DNA of 64,000 nt from Rubrivivax sp. (GTDB lineage: Bacteria; Pseudomonadota; Gammaproteobacteria; Burkholderiales; Burkholderiaceae_C): positions 434,001 to 498,000 of the forward strand of contig JADJHR010000001.1 of assembly GCA_016707445.1 (NCBI GenBank), written 5' to 3'. A model generated the notes under the pieces. That model did not search any database. It was not told the origin of the DNA and saw only the letters and a program-made list of their open reading frames with translations. Position 1 is the stretch's first letter. Each line of letters opens with the position of its first letter. The translations under genes were made by a program, and so were the position numbers. Positions 1 through 8,154 of this stretch are shown piece after piece.

Positions 1-1788
1 ATGGCGCAGGTCGAGCGTGACATCGACCGCGGCCGCATCGATGCCGCACTGGTGCTGCAGCCGTCGCTCGACCACGCCTGGGCCTATGACTCACCATCGG
101 CCAGCGGCGCCGCGGACCGACTGCTCAACACCTTGCGGGCCGGCACCTGGCCGCCCGGCGATGAAGGTGCGCTGTAGGCAAAGATGCTGTACGACTACTT
201 TGGCATGCTCAACGACGAGGCCCGGTGCGAGCGTGAGGTGGCCCTGGTCGCGGGTGAGCAGGCACAGTCACCGCCCAGCCCGGCATGGCGGGTGCGCTGG
301 TTGCTATTGCTGGCACATTGCCTCGACTACTGGAACCACCCGCACGGCGCGCAGGCCTGCCGCGACGAGATCCGGCAACGGGTGCAGGAAGGCGCCACCG
401 ATCGACCAGCGGATGCCGGCTGGCGGGCGGCCTTGCAATTGGGGCTGCTGCTGTCCGATCTGCAGCGTGCGCCGGCCGCCGAAGACACGGCACGGCAAGA
501 CCGCTTGTTCGAGCGCATCGAGGCCCTGCGCGTGCACCTGCGACCGGGGCTGCTGCCGCGCGGTCTGTTTGGGCAGGCTGTGCTGTTGATGCAGCGTGGT
601 CGCTGGGATGCCGCGCTGTCGCGCATCGACCTGGCGCTGGCCGTGGCGCGAGACGTCGAAGTGCCTGAGCGCGACTGCGGCGTCTACCATGAACTGCGCA
701 GTTATGCCCTGGCCGGCCTCGACCGCTGGGACGATGCCCAGGCCGAGATCGTGGTGCTGCAGCGTGCGCAAACCGGCGCGCAGGCCGAAGTCGCTCTGGC
801 CATTGCCGCGTCATTGCAGGCCGCACGTCGGTTGCAAGGCGCCGCGCCGGGAAGCCGCGATCCGGCCATCGTCGACCCGGTGCTGTCGGCCTTGCGGGCC
901 GCCGCCGCACTGTCGTGGAAGCGATTCCTGCCGTACTTTCCAAGGCTGGTCGCGGCTTGTGCCCAGATCGGGCTGCAAGCGCGCCAGGATGTCGAGTTCC
1001 TGCGCGCCATGGTGCGCGAGCGGCGCCTGGTGCCACCCGGCGAGAGCGTCGAAGACTGGCCTTGGCTGTTGCGCGTGCGTGCGCTCGGGCCCCTGCGCAT
1101 CGAACATGACGATCGTGTGCTCGCGGACCGTGGCAAAGCCCAGCGCAAGCCGCTGGAGTTGTTGGCCGTGCTGGCGGCTCATGGCGGTTGTTCCCTGCCC
1201 ACCGAGACCTTGATCGATACCCTGTGGCCGTCGACCGACGCCGACGCGCCGCGGGCCTCGCTCGACATGGCGGTCTCGCGCCTGCGCAAGCTGCTGCGCA
1301 GCAGCGACTCGGTCGTGGTTGCCGACGGCTGTGCGGCCTTGCACACGGCCCTGGTGTGGACCGATGTCGGTGCATTGGAAGGCCTGTGCGATGGGTCGCC
1401 TCTGTCAGACCCGGCGGCAGCGCTGGATGCGGTGCTGGACTTGTACGAGCAGCCCTTGCTCAGCGGCGAGCGCGTAGGCGTACTGCTGCTGCAGCGGCGC
1501 CAGCAACTACAGGCACGGCTTGAACACCTGGTGTGCCGCTGCGGCGCCGCGATGGAACAGGCCGGCCAGTGGACCCTGGCCTTGTCGGCCTACCGGCGCG
1601 CCCTGGGCGTGCTGCCACTGTCTGAAGCCGTGCTGCGTGCCGCACTGCAGGCCTGCCTGCACAGCGGCGAGCGCGTGCTCGCCGCCACGCTCTACCGCGA
1701 AGCCGCTGAACGCTGGCGCCTGATGTTGGGCGCCGAACCTGGGCCGGCCAGTGCCGCGATCATGAGTGCCGTGAACGGGACCGGCTGA
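1..1788 (+). pseudogene. BTAD/SARP-type transcriptional regulator, 5' end outside window, interrupted by in-frame TAG
   Basis: One reading frame runs from the window edge to 1788 with a single TAG at 175-177. The next ATG in the same frame is at 184, giving an open stretch of 534 residues. About the last 240 residues hold a winged-helix domain (around GPLRIEHDD and MAVSRLRKLLR) followed by a helical BTAD region, as in SARP-like regulators. The part before it is helical and repeat-like, as in the TPR-rich middle of large MalT-like ATPase regulators, whose ATPase part would lie upstream of the window. The residues around the stop read naturally if TAG is replaced by TGG (Trp), so I read this as one gene with a nonsense change or a sequencing error. 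The alternative is two separate proteins. The target genes are unknown. Confidence 0.6.
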
Positions 1789-2395
1789 TTCGCGCGGCTG
1801 CGCCTGCCGCCAGCAACAGCCACAGCGTGGCGGGCGTGGGCACGTCATTGCCGCCCGGGTCGGTGCGGTCAAAGTAGCCGACCAGGTCGCCGTTGGCGCC
1901 GCCCGAGAACAGCGCGCCGCGCGGTGCGTTTACGCCACTCAGCCGAAAAGTGTTGAAGAAGTCGATCTCGCCGCCGTTCGTCGCTTCCAGGTTGAGGGTG
2001 CCGACCGCCAGGTAACGATGTCCGGCAGTGACCTGAAAGCTCAGGTTGCCCTCGTACTTGAAGTCGAGCGGCAGTTCGTCGTCACCCGAATAGCGGGCCG
2101 TGAAGATGGCCATGGGCATCGGGTGCGGGACATCAGAGTAGCCGCATTCGTCCAGATCTTCTTCGGCGCAGTAGGCCAGCCGGCCCAGGTCGTAGACGAT
2201 GAACTTGGCAGACAAGGACACCCAGCCCTGGTCGGATCGAAAGGCGTCGGTGCCGGTCGGCAGCTGGCGGGTTGGGCAGAAGGGGCTCGTGGCCAGCTGC
2301 CCGTCGATCGACAACGAAAGGCTGGTGATGGTGTCGATGTTGGCCGTCCAGGTGTCGTACCAGGCTGACGTGGCGAAGGCGCTGCGCCCGTGTTG
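1760..2395 (-). pseudogene. PEP-CTERM anchored secreted protein, 3' part only
   Basis: The C-terminus reads VPTPATLWLLLAAGAAAR and then a basic tail. This is the PEP-CTERM sorting signal (proline motif, hydrophobic helix, arginine cluster) used for exosortase-dependent surface sorting. The roughly 200 residues before it look like a beta-rich extracellular domain. No signal peptide or convincing start is found upstream. Between about 2396 and the insertion-sequence end at 2584 the frame turns into arginine-rich text with no recognisable protein, so the 5' half is missing. The gene converges on the BTAD regulator and overlaps its 3' end by 29 bases. The proline motif is V-P-T-P rather than V-P-E-P. 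Confidence 0.55.
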
Positions 2396-2583
2396 CAGAT
2401 AGAAAAAGTGGATCTTCCGGACAATTTGTGGGCGGCTTTCGGCCGTCCTGAGCCTCGGAGACGAGTTGCCCACCGCGTCGGTCGGTCGGTTCGTCGCAAG
2501 CGCCGACCGCCCGCCGCCGTGGACAACTCTGCGCCGCAGGCCGCGATACACCCGCGTGGGAGCGCCAAGACAGTTGACGCTGC

Positions 2584-2608
2584 GCATAGGCGTTGGACGT
2601 TGCGTCAG
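2584..2608 (+). repeat. Left inverted repeat of the ISL3-like element
   Basis: Read inward it starts GCATAGG and ends CGTCAG. The right end read inward has the same GCATAGG, GTT and CGTCAG blocks with a 2-base length difference. The stop codon of the passenger gene (2605-2607) lies inside it. Confidence 0.55.
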
Positions 2609-3048
2609 TCGGCTCTCGTGCCTGCAGCCGATTCGTGCAAGAAGCGATTGAGCTTGCGACAGGTAGCGTCCAGCGAGTCCTGTTCCGGCTCGGTGATGCG
2701 CGGCCACATCAGCGGCCCACCATCGCCTTCGATGAGTTGTCGCAGGGCGTCCTTGACGTTCTTCCTGGCGAGTTCGTCGTCGTAGCGGCGCCGGATGAGT
2801 TCACCGCCGAGCGTCCAGAGGTTGTCGCGATGCCGGCGCAAGGTTGTCTTGGCCAGGCCCTGATCCAGCAGCTGCAGCAGGAACGGCGTGAGCACCTGGA
2901 CGATCTGCTGGCCCACGGGGATGTCTGCGGGATCGACGTGCCAGGATCGAGGCCAGTCATCGAGGTCCGGGACGGCCTGGTACAGGCGCTGTGCGTGCTG
3001 CGGATCGAGGCTGATCGCGCCCTGGGTGCCGCCACCGGAGTTGGCCAT
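2605..3048 (-). CDS. Conserved-looking unknown protein, passenger gene of the ISL3-like element
   Basis: The product has 147 residues from the ATG at 3048; an ATG at 3069 would add seven. It is hydrophilic and mostly helical, with a basic stretch around TTLRRHRDNLWTLGGELIRR. It has no signal peptide, membrane segment or catalytic motif that I recognise. The gene is divergent from the transposase: the two start codons overlap in the palindrome CATG at 3046-3049. Its stop lies in the left inverted repeat exactly as the transposase stop lies in the right one. This points to co-mobilisation and perhaps a role in regulating or helping transposition, which is inference from position only. Confidence 0.55.
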   Translation of the reverse strand: MANSGGGTQGAISLDPQHAQRLYQAVPDLDDWPRSWHVDPADIPVGQQIVQVLTPFLLQLLDQGLAKTTLRRHRDNLWTLGGELIRRRYDDELARKNVKDALRQLIEGDGGPLMWPRITEPEQDSLDATCRKLNRFLHESAAGTRAD

Positions 3049-4300
3049 GTTGCTCGCTCGCTTGCTCAATGCCTGCCACCACTTTCCAGGTTTCGTCTAC
3101 GCTGCCGTGCGGCTGGTCGAGACCACCAACACCATCGAGGTCGACGTTCGCCCGCGCCGCGGCTCCAAGCCGCATTGCTCATGCTGCGGCAAAGCCGCGC
3201 CGGGATACGACTTGCTGCCCGTGCGGCGCTTTGAGTTCATCCCGATCTGGGGCTATGCCGTGATGTTGCTGTATGCCATGCGGCGGGTGCAGTGTCGCGA
3301 TTGTGGCGTCAAGGTGGAGTCGGTACCCTGGGCCATCGGCAAACACAGTCTGACCAAGGCCTACATGCTGTACCTGGCGCACTGGGCGCGCAAGCCGTCG
3401 TGGAAGGAGACGGCCTCGAGCTTCGGCACGACCTGGGATCAGGTCTGCCATGCGGTGGAATATGTCGTTCAGTGGGGACTGGCGCATCCTGAGCTCGGGG
3501 CCTTGCGCGCCATCGGCGTCGACGAGATCCACATCGGCAAGAGCCACAAGTTCCTGACGCTGGTCTACCAGATTGAGGTCGGCTGCGTGCGACTGCTGTG
3601 GGTGGGCAAGGACCGCACCAAGCGCAGCTTCGACAAGTTCTTCGCCCTCATCGGTGAGGAACTGGCCGGCAAGGTCGAGTTCGTCTGCTCGGACATGTGG
3701 CGGCCCTACCTGGAGGTCATCGCCAAGCACTGCCCGCAGGCGCTGAACATTCTGGACCGCTTCCACATGGTGGCCAAGCTCAACAAGGCGCTGGACGAGG
3801 TGCGCGCAGGCGAGGCACGCCGCATGGTTCGCGAGGGCTACGAACCGGTGCTGAAGAACAAGCGTTGGTGCCTGCTCAAGCGGCCGGAGAATTTGACCGA
3901 CAAGCAAAACGTCAGTCTGCGCGAGTTGCTGGCCTACAACCTGAAGAGCGTGCGGGCCTACTTGCTCAAGGAAGAGTTCCAGCTGTTCTGGGAGTACGAC
4001 TCGCCAGCCTGGGCGGCCAAATTCCTGGACGCCTGATGCAAGCGGGCGATGCGCTCACGCATCGAGCCGGTGAAGAGGTTTGCCCGCACCGTGCGCGCGC
4101 ACCGGGAACTGCTGCTCAACTACTTCAGGGCCAAGAAGCAGTTCTCCAGCGGCGTCATCGAGGGCTTGAACCTGAACAACAAGGCCAAAGTCACACTGAG
4201 AAAAGCGTACGGCTATCGGACCTTCAGAATCGCCGAGCTCTCTCTGTATCACGTGCTTGGCAGGCTTCCGGAGCCAAAACTCGCCCACAGATTCTTCTGA
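3047..4300 (+). pseudogene. ISL3-family transposase with internal TGA
   Basis: Residues from the ATG at 3047 match the ISL3 transposase layout. There is an N-terminal zinc-finger pair (CSCCGK and, further on, CRDCG), then a DDE-type core (GVDEIHIGKSHKF, then VCSDMWRPYLEVI), and the C-terminal block with VIEGLNLNNKAK and RIAELSLYHVLGRLPEPK. The frame is broken once by TGA at 4034-4036, between FLDA and CKRAMRSR. This family normally has Trp-Cys there, so the change looks like TGG to TGA. Full length would be 417 residues. The copy is probably inactive unless the stop is read through or is a sequence error. Confidence 0.75.
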
Positions 4301-4319
4301 CGAAGCAAAACTCCTATGC
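4297..4319 (-). repeat. Right inverted repeat of the ISL3-like element
   Basis: Read inward from 4319 it begins GCATAGG and reaches CGTCAG at 4302-4297, matching the left end. The transposase stop (TGA, 4298-4300) lies inside it. Confidence 0.55.
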
Positions 4320-4485
4320 TCCCTGCCTCTTGTTTGAAGCGGGCCGGCCACCGCGGGTGGTATGCCCTCAGCTCGACCTTCTCGTCCCTGGCCTGGCGGA
4401 TCTTTTGCCGTGCGTTGGGTACGAACCTGCTGTGCTTGCCACACTGCTCCTGCCGACGGCTGGAACCGACAGTGGTTGTCGCCAT
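4315..4485 (-). pseudogene. GrpB/UPF0157-like protein, 5' stub cut by the insertion sequence
   Basis: From a possible ATG at 4485 the minus strand encodes about 55 residues. They end in KVELRAYHPRWPARFKQEA, which matches the conserved N-terminus of GrpB-family (UPF0157, nucleotidyltransferase-fold) proteins, normally of the kind Tyr-Asp-Pro-x-Trp-Pro-x-x-Phe. The reading frame runs straight into the right end of the ISL3-like element, and no continuation is found on the other side of the element. This is a remnant of about one third of a gene. Confidence 0.45.
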
Positions 4486-4585
4486 TTTCCTACAGTCGAG
4501 TTTTAGCGCGAGAGGCACAAATGACCGAGTGACTTCATTGACCATTGACGACAAAACCGTGTCGGCGCAAACGAGCCGACCGTCC

Positions 4586-4720
4586 CTGCGGGTGTTGACG
4601 GGCAACATGCACAAGGGATTCAATGTTTCGATTGATTGGCGCACCAGGACGAGTGCGCATCTTGCGCGCGGAGCCGGGCTACAGGAGGTATTCCAGATGG
4701 TGCATGGACAGGAGGCACGC
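4586..4720 (+). pseudogene. Possible remnant of an endonuclease/exonuclease/phosphatase-family gene
   Basis: The frame reads LRVLTGNMHKGF and, about 20 residues later, GLQEVFQMVHGQ. This resembles the start of EEP-family proteins, which have the pattern L-x-x-L-T-x-N-x-H-K-G followed by L-Q-E-V; the intact homologue at 62507-63250 has LLTINVHKG and CLQEV. The spacing is shorter than in that gene and no downstream domain follows, so this would be a decayed stub. It is divergent from the grpB-like stub. The match is short and could be chance. Confidence 0.3.
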
Positions 4721-4730
4721 ACTTCCCAAG

Positions 4731-5045
4731 TCAATCGCCAAAAATGGGCCCGCGGGTAACGCGGGTCATCTCGTCGCGGGTGTCAAATATGCGAACCTGC
4801 AACTCAGATATCGCGGGATTGTTTTTGTGCCTGCCCAGCATCGGACCATCGACATAGCTCTGGGCAGAGCTTCGGTCCTCAAAAAGATACAGGCCACCGG
4901 TCATTTTTTCGTCCGGTCCATCGAGCCAGATCTTCCATTTCAACCCAGGAAGATTGACGAACATTTCCGCGCGTTCCTGGGTGTAGTTCTTCGCCCATTC
5001 CACCGGGTCGCCAGCGTATTTGTAGTTGACTTGAACGATGACCAC
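4731..5045 (-). CDS. YdhR-like small monooxygenase-fold protein
   Basis: The product has 104 residues and starts at a GTG (5045) with GGAG six bases upstream. The pattern of VQVNYKY, an aromatic segment (LKWKIWLDGPDEKMTGGLYLF), ALSQSYV-like helix and PMLGRHKNNP fits the YdhR family of dimeric ferredoxin-like alpha-beta proteins. These are called putative monooxygenases, although their substrate is not settled. It lies 46 bases downstream of the Bug receptor gene on the same strand and is probably co-transcribed with it. Both genes look visibly less GC-rich than the surrounding chromosome and sit between two insertion sequences. Confidence 0.7.
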   Translation of the reverse strand: MVIVQVNYKYAGDPVEWAKNYTQERAEMFVNLPGLKWKIWLDGPDEKMTGGLYLFEDRSSAQSYVDGPMLGRHKNNPAISELQVRIFDTRDEMTRVTRGPIFGD

Positions 5046-5055
5046 AGGTTTCTCC
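5043..5055 (-). promoter_or_regulatory. Ribosome binding site deciding a GTG start
   Basis: On the minus strand GGAG (5055-5052) is followed by six bases and GTG (5045-5043). This places the start of the YdhR-like protein downstream of several in-frame codons that lack such a site. Confidence 0.6.
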
Positions 5056-5091
5056 AATAGCTGAATTAGGATTGGTGACGAGTGCACAGCC

Positions 5092-6120
5092 CTACTGAGG
5101 CTCGATGCGCGCCGTTTTGACGACACCGGCCCACTTGGCAATTTCTGCTTCTTGCTGCACTCGAAGTTGTTGCGGAGATCCAGTCTGCTCGTAGCCACCA
5201 AGTTGTCGGATCGTTTCCTTGAAACGGGGGGTTTGGATTACCACACTCATCATGCGGTTCAGCTGGTCCACCGTTTCGCGTGGTGTTCCCGCCGGAGCGA
5301 AAACCGCGAACCAAGCGGAGAGATCGAAACCCGAGAATCCGAGCGCCTGCATAGTCTCAACTTCCGGCACGACCGGCAAACGGCGGGTCGTCGTCACAGC
5401 GAGCAGTCGAACTTTGCGCCCCTCGGCAAGAGGCACGAGCTGACCGGGGTCGGCGAATACGAAATCCAGGCGCCCCCCCATCAGTTCGAGCACGGCGTCG
5501 GGCAAGCTCTTGTATTGGATGTCCTCCGCGTCGATTCCGGCCATCACCGCGTAGAGCCTGGCGGAGGCGCGACTGGTGGCGCTGCCACTCCCCGAATTCA
5601 CCTTGCCTGACCGACCTTTAGCCCACTTAGTCAATTCACCAAGACTTTTTGCTTCGGACCCATACGGCACCGCTAAGACAAGTCCTGCCGTCGCAAGTGG
5701 TGTGACTGGCTCGAAGTCCTTCAAGGGATCGTAGTTGAGCTTGCGGAACAAGCTCAGATTGGCTGCATGTGTTGAATTAGTGGCGAGTATTAGCGTGTAC
5801 CCGTCAGGCTGGGCTTGAGCCACTGCTTGCGCCGCGATTGAACCATTCGCACCCGGCTTGTTATCCACCAGAACTTTGGCCTTCGCGGTCTCCTGCAGGC
5901 CATCGGCGAGCGCCCTGGCGATCTTGTCGGTCGAACTGGCCGGCCCGAAGGGAACGACAATCCGAATTTGCTTCTCTGGGAAGGATTGCGCTTGCGCCGG
6001 CGCGACCATAGCGCCGAATAGGAAAATTCCCGCTAGCCATGTCGTGGATTTGGCCCACATACGCGCACTGCGCGCCGTAGCGTTCATTCTCAGGATCCCG
6101 GCACCGCCACTGTCGCTCAT
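5092..6120 (-). CDS. Orphan Bug-family tripartite tricarboxylate transporter substrate-binding protein
   Basis: The product has 342 residues. A signal peptide (hydrophobic core LAGIFLFGAMVAPAQAQ) is followed by the Bug-family start FPEKQIRIVVPFGPAS, then GANGSIAAQAVAQAQPDGYTL and LRKL-YDPLKDFEPVT-type blocks, over the usual full length. The start at 6120 has AGAAGGA upstream. Bug proteins bind small organic anions in the periplasm for TctAB-type permeases. No tctA or tctB is nearby, which is common in Burkholderiales, where receptors greatly outnumber permeases. The ligand cannot be told. The IS1380-type element ends about 180 bases upstream and may have displaced the original promoter region. 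Confidence 0.85.
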   Translation of the reverse strand: MSDSGGAGILRMNATARSARMWAKSTTWLAGIFLFGAMVAPAQAQSFPEKQIRIVVPFGPASSTDKIARALADGLQETAKAKVLVDNKPGANGSIAAQAVAQAQPDGYTLILATNSTHAANLSLFRKLNYDPLKDFEPVTPLATAGLVLAVPYGSEAKSLGELTKWAKGRSGKVNSGSGSATSRASARLYAVMAGIDAEDIQYKSLPDAVLELMGGRLDFVFADPGQLVPLAEGRKVRLLAVTTTRRLPVVPEVETMQALGFSGFDLSAWFAVFAPAGTPRETVDQLNRMMSVVIQTPRFKETIRQLGGYEQTGSPQQLRVQQEAEIAKWAGVVKTARIEPQ

Positions 6121-6300
6121 AGCTCGTTCCTTCTGCTGAGTTCTCCCGCATCGTCGACAACGACCTAATCAGCGTCAGCGCCCGAATCTTTGATCCGTTT
6201 GGCAGCATCCGCGTGCGGATAATGCGTAGATCGCCAGTGTGCTTATCGGAGGTCCAAAAAAAGAGAATGCAAACTTGTACTTCGCTGCGAAAGATTCTAG

Positions 6301-6309
6301 CCTAAATCC
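6301..6309 (+). repeat. Left end of the IS1380-like element
   Basis: CCTAAATCC pairs, with one mismatch, with the inverted end at 7927-7935. The similarity continues weakly inward. Confidence 0.5.
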
Positions 6310-6389
6310 GTGACCTCGCCTGGGTGACAAAGCACCCTCGGGGTGAAGCTGGCTGTGCGGATGCGTGGGTTGTTTGGACAATCACGGGC

Positions 6390-7802
6390 ATGCGCGCAAT
6401 CGAAGTCAAGCAACTCGATTACGACCTCACTCCTGTGGCCGGCCTGGCCCTGGTGGGACACCACCTGAAGACATTGGCGCCGGTGCTGGCGCGGCTGGAC
6501 GCGGCACAGCCGGTGCGCACTGGCGTGAGCAACAGCGACATCGTGCGCAGCTACCTGGGGTTGCTGGCACAGGGCAAGAGCGACTTCGACGCCATCGAGA
6601 ACCACCGGGGCGAGAAGTTCTACAAGCACGCACTGGGCATCACGCTGCTGCCGTCCAGCCCCACGCTGCGCCAGCGCATGGACGCGCAGGCCAGCGCGCT
6701 GTCGCAGCACGTGCTGCCGATGATCGAGACGCTGTTGACGCATCGGGCGCCGGACTACGGGGTGCTGCCCTGCGGGTGGCTGGCGGTGGACATCGACACC
6801 TTCGCGACGCAGGGGTGCAGGTGCCCCTTCCCCTGCTGAGACAACGGCGGCACGGCCAAGGAAGGTGTGGGGCGCACCTATGCCGGCGTGGACGGCTACT
6901 GTCCGCTTGCGTCGTACATCGGCTCGCACGGGTTCTGCGCTGGAGTTGTCGCTGCGCCCGGGCACACAGCATTCGGCCAAGCACACCGAGGACAACCTGC
7001 TGCGCGTGATCCCACTGGCCCAGCGGCTCAGTGCGGCGGGCCCCAAGGCACCGCTGCTGGCGCGGCTGGACTCGGGCTTCAACTCTGCGGCGCTGATGGG
7101 TTGCCTGGAATCGATGAACCAGCGCACGAATCGGCCGGGGCTGCCGCAGGTGGACTGGATCATCAAGTGGAACACGCGCAGTACCGACCGCGTCGAGATG
7201 GCCGCCCAGATCGATGCCGCGATCAACACCGTGGGTGCCGTGCGGTGGGCGCGTCCCCGCGTGGGCAAGCGCGTCGCGCTGTGGGAGCAGGCTGTGGCGG
7301 TGGCCGGTGTGGAGCGCCCGGTGCGCCGGGTGCTGCGCTTGATCGAGCGCACCATCGCCGGCGGCGGCCAGCACCTGATCGTGCCGGAGTACGAACTCGA
7401 CGGCTGGACGACGACGCTGCCGGCCGGCATGGGGCAGAACAGATCATCGCGCTGTACGCCGACCACGGCACGCACGAGCAGTTCCACGCCGAGTTCAAGA
7501 CCGACCTGGACCTCACGCGGCTGCCCTCGGGCAAGTTCGACACCAACGCGCTGGTGTGCGAACTTGCCGCGCTGACGATGAACATCCTGCGCCTGATGGG
7601 TCAGAGCGGACTGCTCGGGCCCGACGCCCCGGTGCGGTACCCGGCCAAGCGGCGGCGCATCAAGACCGTGATGCAGGAGCTGATCTACCGTGCCGGCAGG
7701 CTCATCGAACATGGGCGGTGCCTGGTCCTCGGCTTGGGTGCCAACGACCGCGCGGCCACGGTGTTCAAACGGCTGCATGCGCAGTTGGCTGCGGCACCGT
7801 AG
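6390..7802 (+). pseudogene. IS1380-family transposase with two frameshifts and a stop-bearing insertion
   Basis: The start MRAIEVKQLDYDLTPVAGL, the block WLAVDIDTFA followed by DNGGTAKEGVGRTYAGVDGY, LARLDSGFNS, and the C-terminal DHGTHEQFHAEFKTDLDL together follow the IS1380 transposase from end to end. Three defects are visible. About 33 extra bases around 6807-6839 end in an in-frame TGA, separating TFA from DNGG. One extra base near 6937 shifts the frame before LELSLRPG. One base change in a run of G near 7431-7434 shifts it back before AEQIIALYADHG. The gene is dead in this copy. Confidence 0.75.
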
Positions 7803-7926
7803 CGAGCGCGGCGCGCGACGCTGTCCGATGGGTTCATACAGTACCTGCACTTCGCCCAAGGCCCCGCAGGACAGACAAAGCCGTGCCTACACGCGGCCAG
7901 GACAGTAAATTCGTGGCTCGCGTGCG

Positions 7927-7935
7927 GGATTCAGG
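7927..7935 (-). repeat. Right end of the IS1380-like element
   Basis: GGATTCAGG is the inverted partner of 6301-6309. Confidence 0.5.
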
Positions 7936-8154
7936 CCGCCAACGCTCGCAAACGCCACGAGACCGCGTCGAAAAACGCCAAATGACTGCACAGTGCACGC
8001 CAAAATCTGATGCCCGCGAGGCAACTTGGGCGAGAGGCGATCGAGGCCACGGATTCAGTTTCACGTTTGTGCGCGCCACGCTGAGCGCTGGCGGGCTCGG
8101 GCGACAATCCGTGCCTGAACGCACGCCCTTTCGCTTGCCAACGTCATCGTCACC

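Larger units (their letters stand above)
2584..4319 (+). mobile_element. ISL3-family-like insertion sequence with a divergent passenger gene
   Basis: The element is about 1.74 kb, bounded by imperfect inverted repeats at 2584-2608 and 4297-4319. Two genes point outward from overlapping start codons near 3046-3049, the transposase on plus and a 147-residue passenger on minus. Both end at a TGA inside the repeats, which is the strongest sign that both belong to the element. The 8 bases outside each end (2576-2583 and 4320-4327) do not match, so no target duplication is left. The flanks also carry unrelated gene fragments, a PEP-CTERM 3' part on the left and a grpB-like start on the right. Recombination or deletion has therefore probably altered the locus since insertion. 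Confidence 0.7.
6301..7935 (+). mobile_element. IS1380-family-like insertion sequence, decayed
   Basis: The element is 1.63 kb, bounded by CCTAAATCC at 6301-6309 and its near-complement GGATTCAGG at 7927-7935, a typical length for the family. It encloses one plus-strand transposase gene that no longer reads in one frame. The four bases outside each end (CTAG on the left, CCGC on the right) do not match, so no target duplication is seen. Confidence 0.65.

Noticed and set aside
2396..2583. Continuation of the PEP-CTERM frame toward a start codon.
   Set aside because: The frame stays open but the residues are arginine-rich with no signal peptide. GC-rich DNA leaves such frames open by chance.
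6297..7939. Target-site duplication for the IS1380-like element.
   Set aside because: The four flanking bases (CTAG and CCGC) differ, so none can be claimed.
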